Source: Oceanospirillum sp048264105
Lineage (GTDB): Bacteria; Pseudomonadota; Gammaproteobacteria; Pseudomonadales; Halomonadaceae
Length of the DNA stretch: 64,000 bases
Direction: 5' to 3'
Assembly (NCBI GenBank): GCA_048264105.1
Contig: JBLXDJ010000001.1
Coordinates: 934,550-998,549 of the forward strand
The first letter of the stretch is position 1, and each line of letters begins with the position of its first letter. Shown here piece by piece: positions 31,465 through 40,602 of the stretch. The position numbers and the translations under genes are program-made. The notes under the pieces are model-generated. The model was not told the DNA's origin. It searched no databases and saw only the letters and a list, made by a program, of their open reading frames with translations.

Positions 31465-33297
31465 ATGCTGAACGCCCTTAAGCGACCTCAATTATCAGGT
31501 TATTCCGGCAGTTTCAAACAGATTACCCGAACGGCGCTTTTGTGCCTGAGTCTGTCCACAGCATCAGCCGCACTGGCAGCGACACCGCAACATGGACTGG
31601 CCATGCACGGGGATCTGAAATACCCCTCTGATTTTCAGCACTTTGATTATGTAAATCCGGACGCACCTAAGGGCGGCGTACTGAAGCAAGCCGCGCTGGG
31701 CACCTTTGACTCCCTAAACCCTTTTATCATCAAGGGCGTGCCTGCTGCCGGTATCGGCCTGATCTACGACAGTCTGCTGGAATCATCCGCCGATGAACCT
31801 TTCTCAGAATATGGCTTGCTGGCAAAAACTGTTACCCGTGCCGATGACAACAGCTGGGTTTCATTTGAGTTGCGCCAGCAGGCCCGCTTTCAGGATGGAA
31901 AGCCGGTCACCCCGGAAGACGTTATCTTCACCTTCAACACCCTGAGAGAAAAAGGCCGCCCGTTTTATCGTGCCTACTACGCGGATATCGAAAGCATCGT
32001 TAAAACTGGGTCCCATACTGTTCAATTTAACTTTAAGACCAACCTCAACCGAGAGTTGCCTCTGATCATTGGTCAGGTTCCTGTTTTGCCAAAACACTAC
32101 TGGCAGGATAAAGACTTCACAAAAACCACCCTGACACCACCTGTCGGTTCCGGCCCTTATAAAATAAGCAAGGTTGATAGCGGTCGTTCTATTCACTATC
32201 AGCGTGACGAGAACTACTGGGGTAAAGACCTGCCTATCAACAAGGGACGCCACAACTTCGATCTGCTTGCCTACGAATACTATCGCGACAGTACCGTTGC
32301 GCTGGAAGCCTTCAAATCCGGTGACCTGAATTATCGTCAGGAAAACAGCTCTAAATTCTGGGCAACGGCATACGACTCTCCCGCGCTGAGTGAAGGCCGG
32401 ATTGTTAAGGAAAGCATCAGCCACAAGAACCCGACAGGGATGCAGGCCTTCACCTTTAACCTGCGCCGGGATAAGTTTCAGGATATTCGCGTACGTCAGG
32501 CACTGAATCTGGCGTTTGACTTTGAATGGACCAATCAGAACCTGTTCTACGGCGCTTATACCCGTACCGAGAGCTATTTCTCCAATTCTGAACTGGCGGC
32601 CAAAGGCCTGCCTTCTGCAGAAGAGCGGGCACTTCTGGCGCCCTATAAAGATCAGTTACCACCGGAGATCTTCACTCAGGCTTTCAGCCTGAATAAAACC
32701 AAGGGAGACGGCAATATCCGTCGGGAGTTGCGTCAGGCGGCCCGATTGCTGAAGCAGGCCGGCTGGGAGGTTAAGGATGGCAAACGCGTTGACCAGAATG
32801 GTAATCCGATTGTCATCGAGATGCTGCTTTACGACTCAACTTTTGAACGCGTGGTTCACCCCTATAAGAAAAACCTTGAGCGACTTGGTATCACCCTCAA
32901 CACCCGTATCGTTGATACCACCCAGTATATCAACCGGGTTCGGGGCTTTGATTTCGATATGATCGTTTACAGCATCGGCCAGTCAAATTCACCGGGTAAT
33001 GAGCAGCGGGAATTCTGGCACTCCGAATATGCCAACAAACAAAATTCCAGCAACGTCATCGGCATTCAGAACCCTGTTGTTGATGCTCTGGTGGAAAAAG
33101 TGATCACCGCCGAAAACCGCAAAGCGCTGGTGACCGCCACACGGGCACTGGATCGCGTCCTGCTGTCGGGATACTACGTTGTACCCCATTGGGGAATTAC
33201 CCAATACCGGGTCGCCTATGATCACAGGATTACGCATCCCGAAAAGACTCCGCCCTATCAGCTGGCGACCGACACCTGGTGGTATCAGGAAAAATAG
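31465..33297 (+). CDS. yejA: ABC importer extracellular solute-binding protein, YejA-like (family 5)
   Basis: A 610-aa periplasmic binding protein with an N-terminal signal (ALLCLSLSTASAALA). It then shows the family 5 pattern: HGLAMHGDLKYPSDFQHFDYVNPDAPKGG, which is specific to the YejA/oligopeptide subgroup, and later LNLAFDFEWTNQNLFYGAY. In other gammaproteobacteria YejABEF imports peptides, including microcin C, and can take murein peptides. Followed by a strong hairpin and the permeases. Substrate is inferred. Confidence 0.9.
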   Translation: MLNALKRPQLSGYSGSFKQITRTALLCLSLSTASAALAATPQHGLAMHGDLKYPSDFQHFDYVNPDAPKGGVLKQAALGTFDSLNPFIIKGVPAAGIGLIYDSLLESSADEPFSEYGLLAKTVTRADDNSWVSFELRQQARFQDGKPVTPEDVIFTFNTLREKGRPFYRAYYADIESIVKTGSHTVQFNFKTNLNRELPLIIGQVPVLPKHYWQDKDFTKTTLTPPVGSGPYKISKVDSGRSIHYQRDENYWGKDLPINKGRHNFDLLAYEYYRDSTVALEAFKSGDLNYRQENSSKFWATAYDSPALSEGRIVKESISHKNPTGMQAFTFNLRRDKFQDIRVRQALNLAFDFEWTNQNLFYGAYTRTESYFSNSELAAKGLPSAEERALLAPYKDQLPPEIFTQAFSLNKTKGDGNIRRELRQAARLLKQAGWEVKDGKRVDQNGNPIVIEMLLYDSTFERVVHPYKKNLERLGITLNTRIVDTTQYINRVRGFDFDMIVYSIGQSNSPGNEQREFWHSEYANKQNSSNVIGIQNPVVDALVEKVITAENRKALVTATRALDRVLLSGYYVVPHWGITQYRVAYDHRITHPEKTPPYQLATDTWWYQEK

Positions 33298-33331
33298 CCA
33301 CCGGTAGACATCAACAAACACTGTAAGGCCC

Positions 33332-33358
33332 TGCCATAAGCCCAACGGGCTTATGGCA
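33332..33358 (+). promoter_or_regulatory. Intercistronic hairpin between yejA and yejB
   Basis: A perfect 12-bp stem TGCCATAAGCCC/GGGCTTATGGCA with a 3-base loop (AAC), but no T tract, lies between the binding-protein gene and the permeases. This position is typical of mRNA-stabilising or partial-attenuation hairpins that give more binding protein than permease. Confidence 0.75.
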
Positions 33359-33379
33359 CACATTTAGCCAGGAAGCCCT

Positions 33380-34465
33380 ATGTGGAGCTATATCGCCCGC
33401 CGTTTACTACTGATGATTCCGACCTTGTTCGGCATCATGTTGCTCAATTTTATTATCGTTCAGGCCGCCCCCGGAGGACCGGTCGAGCAGGTTCTGGCTC
33501 AGCTGGACGGTATGGACAGTCAGTCCAGCACCCGAATCGGCTCCGGCGAACAAACAGAGCTGCAATCTCAGAGTTCAGGATCTGATTACCGGGGCGCTCA
33601 GGGCATTGATCCGATGCTCATTAAAGAGATTGAGCAACAGTTTGGCTTCGACAAGCCCGCTCATGAACGCTTTTTTCAGATGATCGGTCAGTACCTCACC
33701 TTCGATTTTGGCGACAGCTTCTTTCGGGATAAGGCGGTATGGGATCTGATTCTGGAAAAAATGCCGGTGTCTATCTCATTAGGGCTTTGGACAACTCTGA
33801 TTGTTTACAGTATTTCAATTCCTCTGGGTATCCGAAAAGCCGTTCAACATGGCTCGCCTTTTGACGTCTGGTCATCAGGCATCATCATTGTGGGGTATGC
33901 GATCCCTAACTTCCTGTTCGCTATTCTTCTGATCGTAGTCTTCGCTGGCGGCAGCTATCTGGACTGGTTCCCTCTGAGGGGACTGACCTCCGAGAACTTT
34001 GACCAACTTTCCTGGCATGCCCAAATAACCGACTATCTCTGGCATATCACCCTGCCGGTTCTGGCCTCTGTTATCTCAAGCTTTGCCACCCTGACCATGC
34101 TGACTAAAAACAGCTTTCTGGATGAGATCAACAAGCAGTATGTGATGACGGCACGAGCCAAAGGCGCATCCGAAAAACGCGTCCTGTATGGCCACATCTT
34201 CCGCAATGCCATGCTGCTGATCATCGCCGGTATGCCTGCTGCCCTGATCGGCATTTTCTTCTCCAGCTCGTTGCTGATTGAAGTCATTTTCTCGCTGGAT
34301 GGACTTGGCCTGCTGGGCTTTGAAGCCGTTATGCAGCGGGACTATCCGGTAATTTTCGGCACCCTGTATATTTTCACTCTGATCGGCCTGCTCCTGAAAC
34401 TTATCAGTGACATTACCTATATTCTGGTCGACCCGAGGATCAGCTTTGAAGGACAAAACCGCTGA
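33380..34465 (+). CDS. yejB: ABC importer permease, YejB-like
   Basis: A 361-aa inner-membrane protein of the oligopeptide permease group. About six membrane helices, with a ~70-residue periplasmic segment after helix 1 that includes the short Gln/Ser-rich patch QSSTRIGSGEQTELQSQ, and the EAA loop near VMTARAKGASEKRVLYGH. The start MWSYIARRLLLMIPTLFGIM is typical. It pairs with YejE downstream, separated by one base. Confidence 0.92.
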   Translation: MWSYIARRLLLMIPTLFGIMLLNFIIVQAAPGGPVEQVLAQLDGMDSQSSTRIGSGEQTELQSQSSGSDYRGAQGIDPMLIKEIEQQFGFDKPAHERFFQMIGQYLTFDFGDSFFRDKAVWDLILEKMPVSISLGLWTTLIVYSISIPLGIRKAVQHGSPFDVWSSGIIIVGYAIPNFLFAILLIVVFAGGSYLDWFPLRGLTSENFDQLSWHAQITDYLWHITLPVLASVISSFATLTMLTKNSFLDEINKQYVMTARAKGASEKRVLYGHIFRNAMLLIIAGMPAALIGIFFSSSLLIEVIFSLDGLGLLGFEAVMQRDYPVIFGTLYIFTLIGLLLKLISDITYILVDPRISFEGQNR

Positions 34466-34466
34466 T

Positions 34467-35537
34467 ATGAATCCGACACCTGCAAAACTGACCAAAAGAA
34501 TCCGTTGGCAGCCCTCACCCATCACACAGCGACGACTGGCAAGCTTCCGGCAGAATCGTCGGAGCTATTGGGCACTGATCATCTTTACGCTGCTGTTCAC
34601 TCTGACGCTCTTTGCAGAGGTGATCGCTAACGACAAACCCCTGTTGATTCGCTATCAGGGAGAGTGGTTTACCCCAACCCTGCAAGCCTATCCTGAGACC
34701 CGCTTCGGCGGTGATTTCACCACTGAGGCCGAGTACACCGATCCCTATATTCAGGAGCTGATCGAAGCGGAAGGCTGGATACTCTGGCCGTTGATTCCTT
34801 TCAGCTACGACACGATCAATTACCAGCTTGATCAGCCCGCGCCCAGCCCACCTACAGCGGAAAACTGGCTGGGTACCGATGATCAGGGGCGGGATGTGCT
34901 TGCACGCGTGATTTATGGCTTCCGTATCTCCATGCTGTTTGCCATCGCCCTGACCATCGGCAGTACACTGGTTGGCGTGTTTGTCGGGGCTATTCAGGGC
35001 TTCTTTGGCGGCAAAGTCGACCTTCTGGGCCAGCGCTTTATTGAGATCTGGTCCGGCCTGCCGACCCTGTTTATCCTGATTATTCTCTCCAGCATTGTTG
35101 AACCCAACTTCTGGTGGCTGCTGGGCATCATGCTGCTATTCAGCTGGATGGCGCTGGTGGATGTCGTTCGAGCAGAGTTTCTGCGCTGCCGGAATCTGGA
35201 ATACGTCACAGCGGCCAAAGCCCTTGGCGTACCAAACAGACTGATCATGTGGCGGCATATGCTGCCCAACGCCATGGTAGCCACCATGACCTTTATGCCC
35301 TTTATTTTCACGGGTGGCGTGACGACCCTGACCGCACTGGACTTTCTGGGCTTCGGTTTACCACCGGGCTCACCTTCTCTGGGCGAACTGGTCGCCCAGG
35401 GCAAAGCCAACCTGCACGCTCCCTGGTTGGGAATCACCGCTTTTGTTGTCCTGTCCGGCATGCTGACTCTGCTGGTTTTTGTCGGGGAAGGTGTACGGGA
35501 TGCCTTTGACCCACGCCATACGGGGACACCATCATGA
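34467..35537 (+). CDS. yejE: ABC importer permease, YejE-like
   Basis: A 356-aa second permease. Its start, ATG 34467, directly follows the yejB stop (TGATATG). One membrane helix at ~33-53, a periplasmic segment (~55-145) with WFTPTLQAYPETRFGG and LGTDDQGRDVLARV, and five more helices with an EAA loop (VTAAKALGVPNRLIMWRH). The yejF start overlaps its stop by four bases (ATGA), so the two are translationally coupled. Confidence 0.92.
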   Translation: MNPTPAKLTKRIRWQPSPITQRRLASFRQNRRSYWALIIFTLLFTLTLFAEVIANDKPLLIRYQGEWFTPTLQAYPETRFGGDFTTEAEYTDPYIQELIEAEGWILWPLIPFSYDTINYQLDQPAPSPPTAENWLGTDDQGRDVLARVIYGFRISMLFAIALTIGSTLVGVFVGAIQGFFGGKVDLLGQRFIEIWSGLPTLFILIILSSIVEPNFWWLLGIMLLFSWMALVDVVRAEFLRCRNLEYVTAAKALGVPNRLIMWRHMLPNAMVATMTFMPFIFTGGVTTLTALDFLGFGLPPGSPSLGELVAQGKANLHAPWLGITAFVVLSGMLTLLVFVGEGVRDAFDPRHTGTPS

Positions 35538-37057
35538 CGCTATCAACCGATAACAAGAGCCCGCTGCTTCAGGTCGATCATCTGACACTCGCTTTTGGCA
35601 CTGATGCACCTGTGGTCAACGATGTCTCTTTTCGTGTCAGCCGGGGTGAAACCTTAGGCATTGTAGGTGAGAGCGGCTCTGGTAAATCACTCTCGGCCCT
35701 CAGCATTCCTATGCTACTGCCGGGCAGTGCAAAACGCCTCGGTGGCGAGATCCTTTTTGACGGTACAAATCTGGCAGAACTGTCAGAGAAACAGCTGATG
35801 GGGTTACGGGGTAATCGTATCTCTGTGATTTTTCAGGAACCGATGTCCTCGCTGAACCCGCTGCATAGCATCGGTAAACAGATTGCCGAGACTATCCGCC
35901 TGCACCGCCCGCTGAGCAAAGAGGAGCTGTTTCAGGAAACGGTCAAACGCCTGCAGGAAGTGGGCATCGAACACGCTGAACAGCGTTATCACGCCCTGCC
36001 CCATCAGCTCTCTGGCGGACAACGTCAGCGGGTGATGATCGCCATGGCGATTGCCAATGAACCGGACCTGTTGATCGCCGATGAACCGACCACGGCACTG
36101 GATCAGCAAATTCAGACCCAGATCCTAGATCTGATCAGAAGCCTGCAACAGAAATATCAGATGGCGGTTCTGCTGATTACCCATGATCTGAACATCGTGC
36201 GGGACTATGCTGACCATGTCTGCGTGATGCAGCACGGTAAGGTGGTGGAAACCGCAGATACCGAAAAAATCTTCTCCCAGCCGGAACAGGATTACACCCG
36301 CATGTTGCTGGCAGCAGATCCCGATGGCGAGCCGGTTCCGGTCAGCGAGGATGCAAAAGAGCTGCTAAAAGTTGAGCAACTGAATGTCTGGTATCCCATC
36401 CGGACAGGTCTGCTGAAGCGAGTGACCGGTCACATTAAAGCCGTAACCGGGGCTGAATTTACCCTGGCACACGGAGAGTGTATCGGTTTTCTGGGGGCCA
36501 GCGGCTCCGGAAAAACCTCTTTAGGCATGGCTATTCTGCGCCTGATCGACAGTGATGGCAGTATTCAGTTTAACGGGCAGGATCTTAACCAACTGTCTGC
36601 GGAAGCGATGCGGCAGGCCCGCAAACAGATTCAGGTCGTGCTTCAGGACCCCTTTGGTAGCTTAAGCCCCCGGATGACCATCGGCGAGATTATCGCTGAA
36701 GGGCTTAAGGTTCACTATCCGGCACCGGAGAGCGAGATTGAGGCCGCAGTAACAGAAGCGATGCTGGAAGTTGGCCTCAACCCCGAGACACGACATCGTT
36801 ACCCCCATGAGTTTTCGGGTGGACAGAGGCAGAGGGTTGCCATAGCGCGGGCGGTTATTCTGAAGCCGAAACTGATTGTGCTGGATGAGCCCACCTCAGC
36901 TCTGGACAAAAGCGTGCAGAAGCAGGTTGTTGAACTGCTGAAATCATTGCAGGTCAAACGTCAGATCAGCTACATCCTTATCACCCATGATCCGACAGTG
37001 GCACAATCGATGTGTCATAAGGTGATCCGTCTTGACCAAAACAAACTCCAGGCATAA
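35534..37057 (+). CDS. yejF: ABC importer ATP-binding protein, YejF-like (two ATPase domains)
   Basis: A 507-aa fused protein with two ABC domains. The first has Walker A GESGSGKS, signature LSGGQRQRV and Walker B LLIADEPTTALD; the second has Walker A GASGSGKTS, signature FSGGQRQRV and Walker B LIVLDEPTSALD. Both NBDs of the importer are thus in one chain, the YejF form. Its 3' end overlaps the PAP2 gene by 26 bases. Confidence 0.93.
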   Translation: MTLSTDNKSPLLQVDHLTLAFGTDAPVVNDVSFRVSRGETLGIVGESGSGKSLSALSIPMLLPGSAKRLGGEILFDGTNLAELSEKQLMGLRGNRISVIFQEPMSSLNPLHSIGKQIAETIRLHRPLSKEELFQETVKRLQEVGIEHAEQRYHALPHQLSGGQRQRVMIAMAIANEPDLLIADEPTTALDQQIQTQILDLIRSLQQKYQMAVLLITHDLNIVRDYADHVCVMQHGKVVETADTEKIFSQPEQDYTRMLLAADPDGEPVPVSEDAKELLKVEQLNVWYPIRTGLLKRVTGHIKAVTGAEFTLAHGECIGFLGASGSGKTSLGMAILRLIDSDGSIQFNGQDLNQLSAEAMRQARKQIQVVLQDPFGSLSPRMTIGEIIAEGLKVHYPAPESEIEAAVTEAMLEVGLNPETRHRYPHEFSGGQRQRVAIARAVILKPKLIVLDEPTSALDKSVQKQVVELLKSLQVKRQISYILITHDPTVAQSMCHKVIRLDQNKLQA

Positions 37058-37865
37058 ATCTGAATTGTCTGAGAAGCCAGCTACAAGGTCTCAGACTTTA
37101 ATCAGCGCTCCAGGCAGCAGAAGTATCGGTTTGCTTCTGCTGCTGTTTGCCCTGAGCAGCCTGCTCCTGTCTGAAAGACAGAATGAACAGCTGTTTTTCG
37201 CAATCAACCAGATCACCCAGCAGCTGCCTGATTCCTTATGGATGACGATCACCAACCTTGGCAGCACACTCGCCGGAGCCGCACTGCTCTGCCTGCTGTT
37301 AGCCCGACAGCCACAGCTGGCAGTGCACCTGATTATCACAGGGACATTGTGCACACTGACCATTTATGGCTTCAAACACGGGCTTGATATCCAGCGTCCG
37401 CATTTAGTACTCAATCACACTGATTTCCACTTTATTCCTACTGATATCACGTCCCCTGCACGACCTTCGGGCCATACGGCTACAGGATTCTTCATAGCGG
37501 GTACTGCCTGGTCCTTCCTCAACACCCTGGGAAGATCTTTTATATTCCTGCTGGCACTGCTTATTGGGCTGTCACGGGTCGCGATCGGTGTACATTGGCC
37601 TCTGGACCTTACTGCAGGGGCTTTTATCGGCCTTGGGCTGGGCTACATTGGCGCTGTGCTACACACCTGCGCTTACCCCTATAAGAAACACTCTGGACGC
37701 CCGCAGCTTCTCTGGTTAAGTCTTGTTCTCTGCCTGTTTATCGCCAGTTACTTTGTATTCAGGCCACTGCCCTATCCTGAGCACAATTTAGCGGCCTATC
37801 TGATTATCTATAGCGCACTGGCTATCAGCTTTATAAAGATCATCCGACGCTTAAAACAGATCTGA
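37032..37865 (+). CDS. PAP2-family membrane phosphatase
   Basis: A 277-aa protein with about six membrane helices and the three acid-phosphatase motifs: K-x6-R-P in KHGLDIQRP, PSGH in RPSGHTA and SR-x5-H-x3-D in SRVAIGVHWPLD. Family members dephosphorylate lipid phosphates such as undecaprenyl pyrophosphate or phosphatidylglycerophosphate. The start is TTG at 37032 inside the end of yejF, with AAGGTGA about seven bases upstream; no other good start exists before the first helix. A C-terminal extension of two to three helices follows the catalytic part. Its location beside a peptide importer and mltD suggests cell-wall carrier recycling; that is inferred. Confidence 0.85.
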   Translation: MTKTNSRHKSELSEKPATRSQTLISAPGSRSIGLLLLLFALSSLLLSERQNEQLFFAINQITQQLPDSLWMTITNLGSTLAGAALLCLLLARQPQLAVHLIITGTLCTLTIYGFKHGLDIQRPHLVLNHTDFHFIPTDITSPARPSGHTATGFFIAGTAWSFLNTLGRSFIFLLALLIGLSRVAIGVHWPLDLTAGAFIGLGLGYIGAVLHTCAYPYKKHSGRPQLLWLSLVLCLFIASYFVFRPLPYPEHNLAAYLIIYSALAISFIKIIRRLKQI

Positions 37866-37946
37866 TAGGCGGCAGAAGCCCTTTGACCCTTAATCAATAA
37901 AACTTTCTAGCCCTTCCCTCTACTACCTATCAGCCAATACCCGCAA

Positions 37947-37981
37947 ACAAAAAAGGAAGCCCTGAGGCTTCCTTTTTTCTG
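37947..37981. terminator. Bidirectional rho-independent terminator
   Basis: AAAAGGAAGCC-CTGA-GGCTTCCTTTT (about 37951-37975) lies between the convergent PAP2 and ppiD genes, with A and T tracts on both sides. Confidence 0.9.
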
Positions 37982-38036
37982 TAGCATTGTCAGGCAAACG
38001 TGCATTGATATCGCACGCTGCCAGGACCCGATTGTA

Positions 38037-39896
38037 TTACAAGCGGGTCACATCAGCCTGACCGGTAATAGCACTACGCAGCTGCTGAGTCGAGTTACGG
38101 GCCTGAGACAGTTGAATCGCCTGCTCGTAGAAAGCAACGATCTCTTCTGACATCTCTGGCTGCTCAACACCGGTTACCTGAACCAGATAAACGATATCGC
38201 CGGAAACCACTTTCTCAACGCTGCCTTCCGGCTGCGCAAAAGCCTGCTGTACAACACTGCGTGGCACTTCCTGATCAACACGGGAAACCGCATCAGCAGA
38301 TTCAACCGCGTAACCAGCCGCCTTCGCAGCGTCAGCCAGATCAGAGGTTTCAGCTTTAGCCGCTAACTCACCGGCAACCACTTCAACAGCAGCAACCTGT
38401 TTTTCAACCGTCAGCGTCTGACGAATCTGGTCAGCAACTTCTGCCAGTGGGCGAACAGAAGGCTCTTTAACGTCGACAGCACGGATCACAACAGCATTCT
38501 GGTCATCCAGCTCAATCAGGTCGCTGTTAGCCTCTTCCAGTTTCACCAGATCAGAGAATGCCGCACGAACAACCGCCGGATGGGATGCAATACCGTCACC
38601 ACCCTGGGCAGAGAAGAACTCTGTGGACTCTACCTTAAGATTCAGCTCTTTAGCCGGCTCCTGCAGATTACCGGATGCGAAACTGGCATTAGCCAGCTCT
38701 TCTGTCATCAGAAGGTATTTTTCTGCTGCCTGCTTGGCTTTCAGTTCAGCCATCAGGGTCGGTTTCATCTCGTCAAAAGAAGCCAGCTTAACGGTCTCTT
38801 TCTTGTCCAGATAAACAAGGTGAACACCAAACTCAGTAACCACAGGCTCAGATACACCGCCCTCTTCCAATGCGAAAAGCGCATTTTCAAAGTCAGTATC
38901 AAAGCTATCCGGCTCAACCAGACCCAGCTTACCGCCATCAGCAGCAGAACCTACATCTTCAGAGATCTCTTTCGCTAACTCGGCGAAAGACTCACCCTGC
39001 TCAACGCGGGCTTTTACTTTATTCAGCTCAGCAACCGCTTCTTCCTGAGAACGGGTTTCCGTGTCCAGCAGGATGTGAGACGCATAGTAGCTGGCCTGAC
39101 GGGCACCACGTTGCTGGAAGCTGGTATAAGCACTCTGCAGCGCTTCTTCTGATACTTCAGCATCAGCCATAAAGTCTTCCTGGCTGATACGGATATAGTT
39201 CAGCTTCACACGCTCCGGCAGAGCAAAAGCTGACTGGTTATTCTGGTAGTAGGTTTCTACTTCCGCATCAGAAACCGTGATACCGGTTTGCTGATCCGCT
39301 TTCAGTGCAACATAACGAAGATCACGGGTCTGGCTGTCCAGAGCGATAACCTGACGAATATATTTCTCAGGCATAAATTCACTCAGACTCACACCGCCCT
39401 GTAGCTGATTGATCAGGACATCTTTACGCAGCTCTTCACGGAACTGACGCGGTGCCATACCAACATTTCGCAGCATTGCCTGAAACTGATCGGCGCTGAA
39501 CTGGCCATCGGGACCACGGAATTCAGGCGTTGCAAGAATCAGACGGTCAATCTGCAGCTCACTTACGGTCAGACCACCTTCCTGAGCCGCCTGAAGAGCC
39601 GCCTCACGGTTGATCAGTGACTGTAATGCACGCTGACGGATCAGGTTTTCATTCAACTCAGAAGGATCCGCATCCGGGCCCATCTGAGACAGAACCTGAC
39701 GTACCTGACGCTGGGTTGAGATCTCCAGCTCATAACGGCTGATTTTCTTGTCATTAACAGTGGCAACCTCATCGCCACCTCCGGTAAACGCACCAACAAT
39801 GGCGTCAAGACCAAACATCGCAAAGGTCAGAATAATAAAACCTACGATGACTTTTACCACCCAACTGGATGACTTGTCCCTGATGTTCTGAAGCAT
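38037..39896 (-). CDS. ppiD: Peptidyl-prolyl isomerase/chaperone PpiD
   Basis: A 619-aa protein anchored in the inner membrane by one N-terminal helix (VVKVIVGFIILTFAMFGLDAIVG), with a periplasmic SurA_N-like chaperone region, a parvulin domain (~265-360; SYYASHILLDTETRSQEEAV and FGVHLVYL) and a long C-terminal chaperone part. PpiD works with the Sec translocon on emerging periplasmic and outer-membrane proteins. Length matches the ~620 aa norm. Located downstream of hupB and tRNA-Asp, the conserved order after lon-hupB. Confidence 0.95.
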   Translation of the reverse strand: MLQNIRDKSSSWVVKVIVGFIILTFAMFGLDAIVGAFTGGGDEVATVNDKKISRYELEISTQRQVRQVLSQMGPDADPSELNENLIRQRALQSLINREAALQAAQEGGLTVSELQIDRLILATPEFRGPDGQFSADQFQAMLRNVGMAPRQFREELRKDVLINQLQGGVSLSEFMPEKYIRQVIALDSQTRDLRYVALKADQQTGITVSDAEVETYYQNNQSAFALPERVKLNYIRISQEDFMADAEVSEEALQSAYTSFQQRGARQASYYASHILLDTETRSQEEAVAELNKVKARVEQGESFAELAKEISEDVGSAADGGKLGLVEPDSFDTDFENALFALEEGGVSEPVVTEFGVHLVYLDKKETVKLASFDEMKPTLMAELKAKQAAEKYLLMTEELANASFASGNLQEPAKELNLKVESTEFFSAQGGDGIASHPAVVRAAFSDLVKLEEANSDLIELDDQNAVVIRAVDVKEPSVRPLAEVADQIRQTLTVEKQVAAVEVVAGELAAKAETSDLADAAKAAGYAVESADAVSRVDQEVPRSVVQQAFAQPEGSVEKVVSGDIVYLVQVTGVEQPEMSEEIVAFYEQAIQLSQARNSTQQLRSAITGQADVTRL

Positions 39897-39949
39897 TTAA
39901 ATGTCTCTTGTGGGTTTTAATTGTGAATGGTTATTCAAAAATTAGTTTG

Positions 39950-39978
39950 ATTATAACTGTCTGAGCAGCAATACAAAA
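39950..39978 (-). promoter_or_regulatory. Candidate promoter for ppiD
   Basis: -10 TATAAT (39955-39950) with a weak -35 TTTTGT (39978-39973) at 17-base spacing, about 50 bases before the ppiD ATG. Confidence 0.4.
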
Positions 39979-40073
39979 TGCTGTGACAATAAATAGAATG
40001 ACAAATTCAGAAGAATGTTACGCAGAGGCCTGATGGGGAATATACAAGAGGGAGATGATAAAAATCAGGCATA

Positions 40074-40103
40074 AAAAAAGCACATCCTGAGATGTGCTTT
40101 TTT
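40074..40103 (-). terminator. Terminator downstream of tRNA-Asp
   Basis: GCACATC-CTGA-GATGTGC (40080-40097) with A and T runs on both sides, directly after the tRNA-Asp 3' end on the minus strand. It separates the hupB/tRNA transcript from ppiD. Confidence 0.9.
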
Positions 40104-40108
40104 CGACT

Positions 40109-40185
40109 TGGCGGACCGGACGGGACTCGAACCCGCGACCCCCGGCGTGACAGGCCGGTATTCTAACCAACTGAACTACCGGTCC
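40109..40185 (-). tRNA. tRNA-Asp (GTC)
   Basis: 77 nt with encoded CCA. Seven-bp acceptor stem (GGACCGG/CCGGTCC), D-arm AGTTCAGTTGGTTAGA, anticodon loop CTGTCAC with GTC anticodon, and T-arm GGGTTCGAGTCCC. It lies between hupB and ppiD on the same strand. Confidence 0.97.
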
Positions 40186-40210
40186 AAACCTTTTGCCCTA
40201 AGACGGAGTC

Positions 40211-40483
40211 TTAGTTAACAGCGTCTTTAAGCGCTTTACCTGGCTTGAAGCTAGGTACTTTAGCAGCTTTAATTTCGATCGGAGCACCCGTTTGTGGGTT
40301 ACGACCAGTGCGAGCCGCACGCTCTTTCACAGAGAAAGTACCAAAGCCAACCAATACTACTGAATCACCCTTTTGCAGAGACTCAGATACAGTTTCGATC
40401 ATTGCGTCCAGTGCGCGACCAGCAGCAGCTTTAGGAATATCAGCAGACGCTGCAATCGCATCAATCAGTTCAGACTTGTTCAC
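40211..40483 (-). CDS. hupB: DNA-binding protein HU-beta
   Basis: A 90-aa nucleoid protein that bends and wraps DNA as a dimer. The full HU pattern is visible, from MNKSELIDAIAASADIPKAAA to GRNPQTGAPIEIKAAKVPSFKPGKALKDAVN, including the RNPQTG arm. Located just downstream of lon with its own strong promoter (40569-40597). The conserved lon-hupB order supports hupB rather than hupA. Confidence 0.96.
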   Translation of the reverse strand: MNKSELIDAIAASADIPKAAAGRALDAMIETVSESLQKGDSVVLVGFGTFSVKERAARTGRNPQTGAPIEIKAAKVPSFKPGKALKDAVN

Positions 40484-40568
40484 TCTTCACCCCTTAACAA
40501 TACGGCCAAATCGGCCAAAAACAAATGCGTAGATTATTGGTGGCTTACGCAGAAAAAAACAGGCGCAA

Positions 40569-40597
40569 TTTATACCAATAGACCCTCTAAGCGTCAA
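40569..40597 (-). promoter_or_regulatory. Sigma70 promoter for hupB
   Basis: -35 TTGACG (40597-40592), 17-base spacer, -10 TATAAA (40574-40569) on the minus strand, about 85 bases before the hupB start and directly after the lon stop codon. Confidence 0.75.
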
Positions 40598-40602
40598 GCA
40601 AT

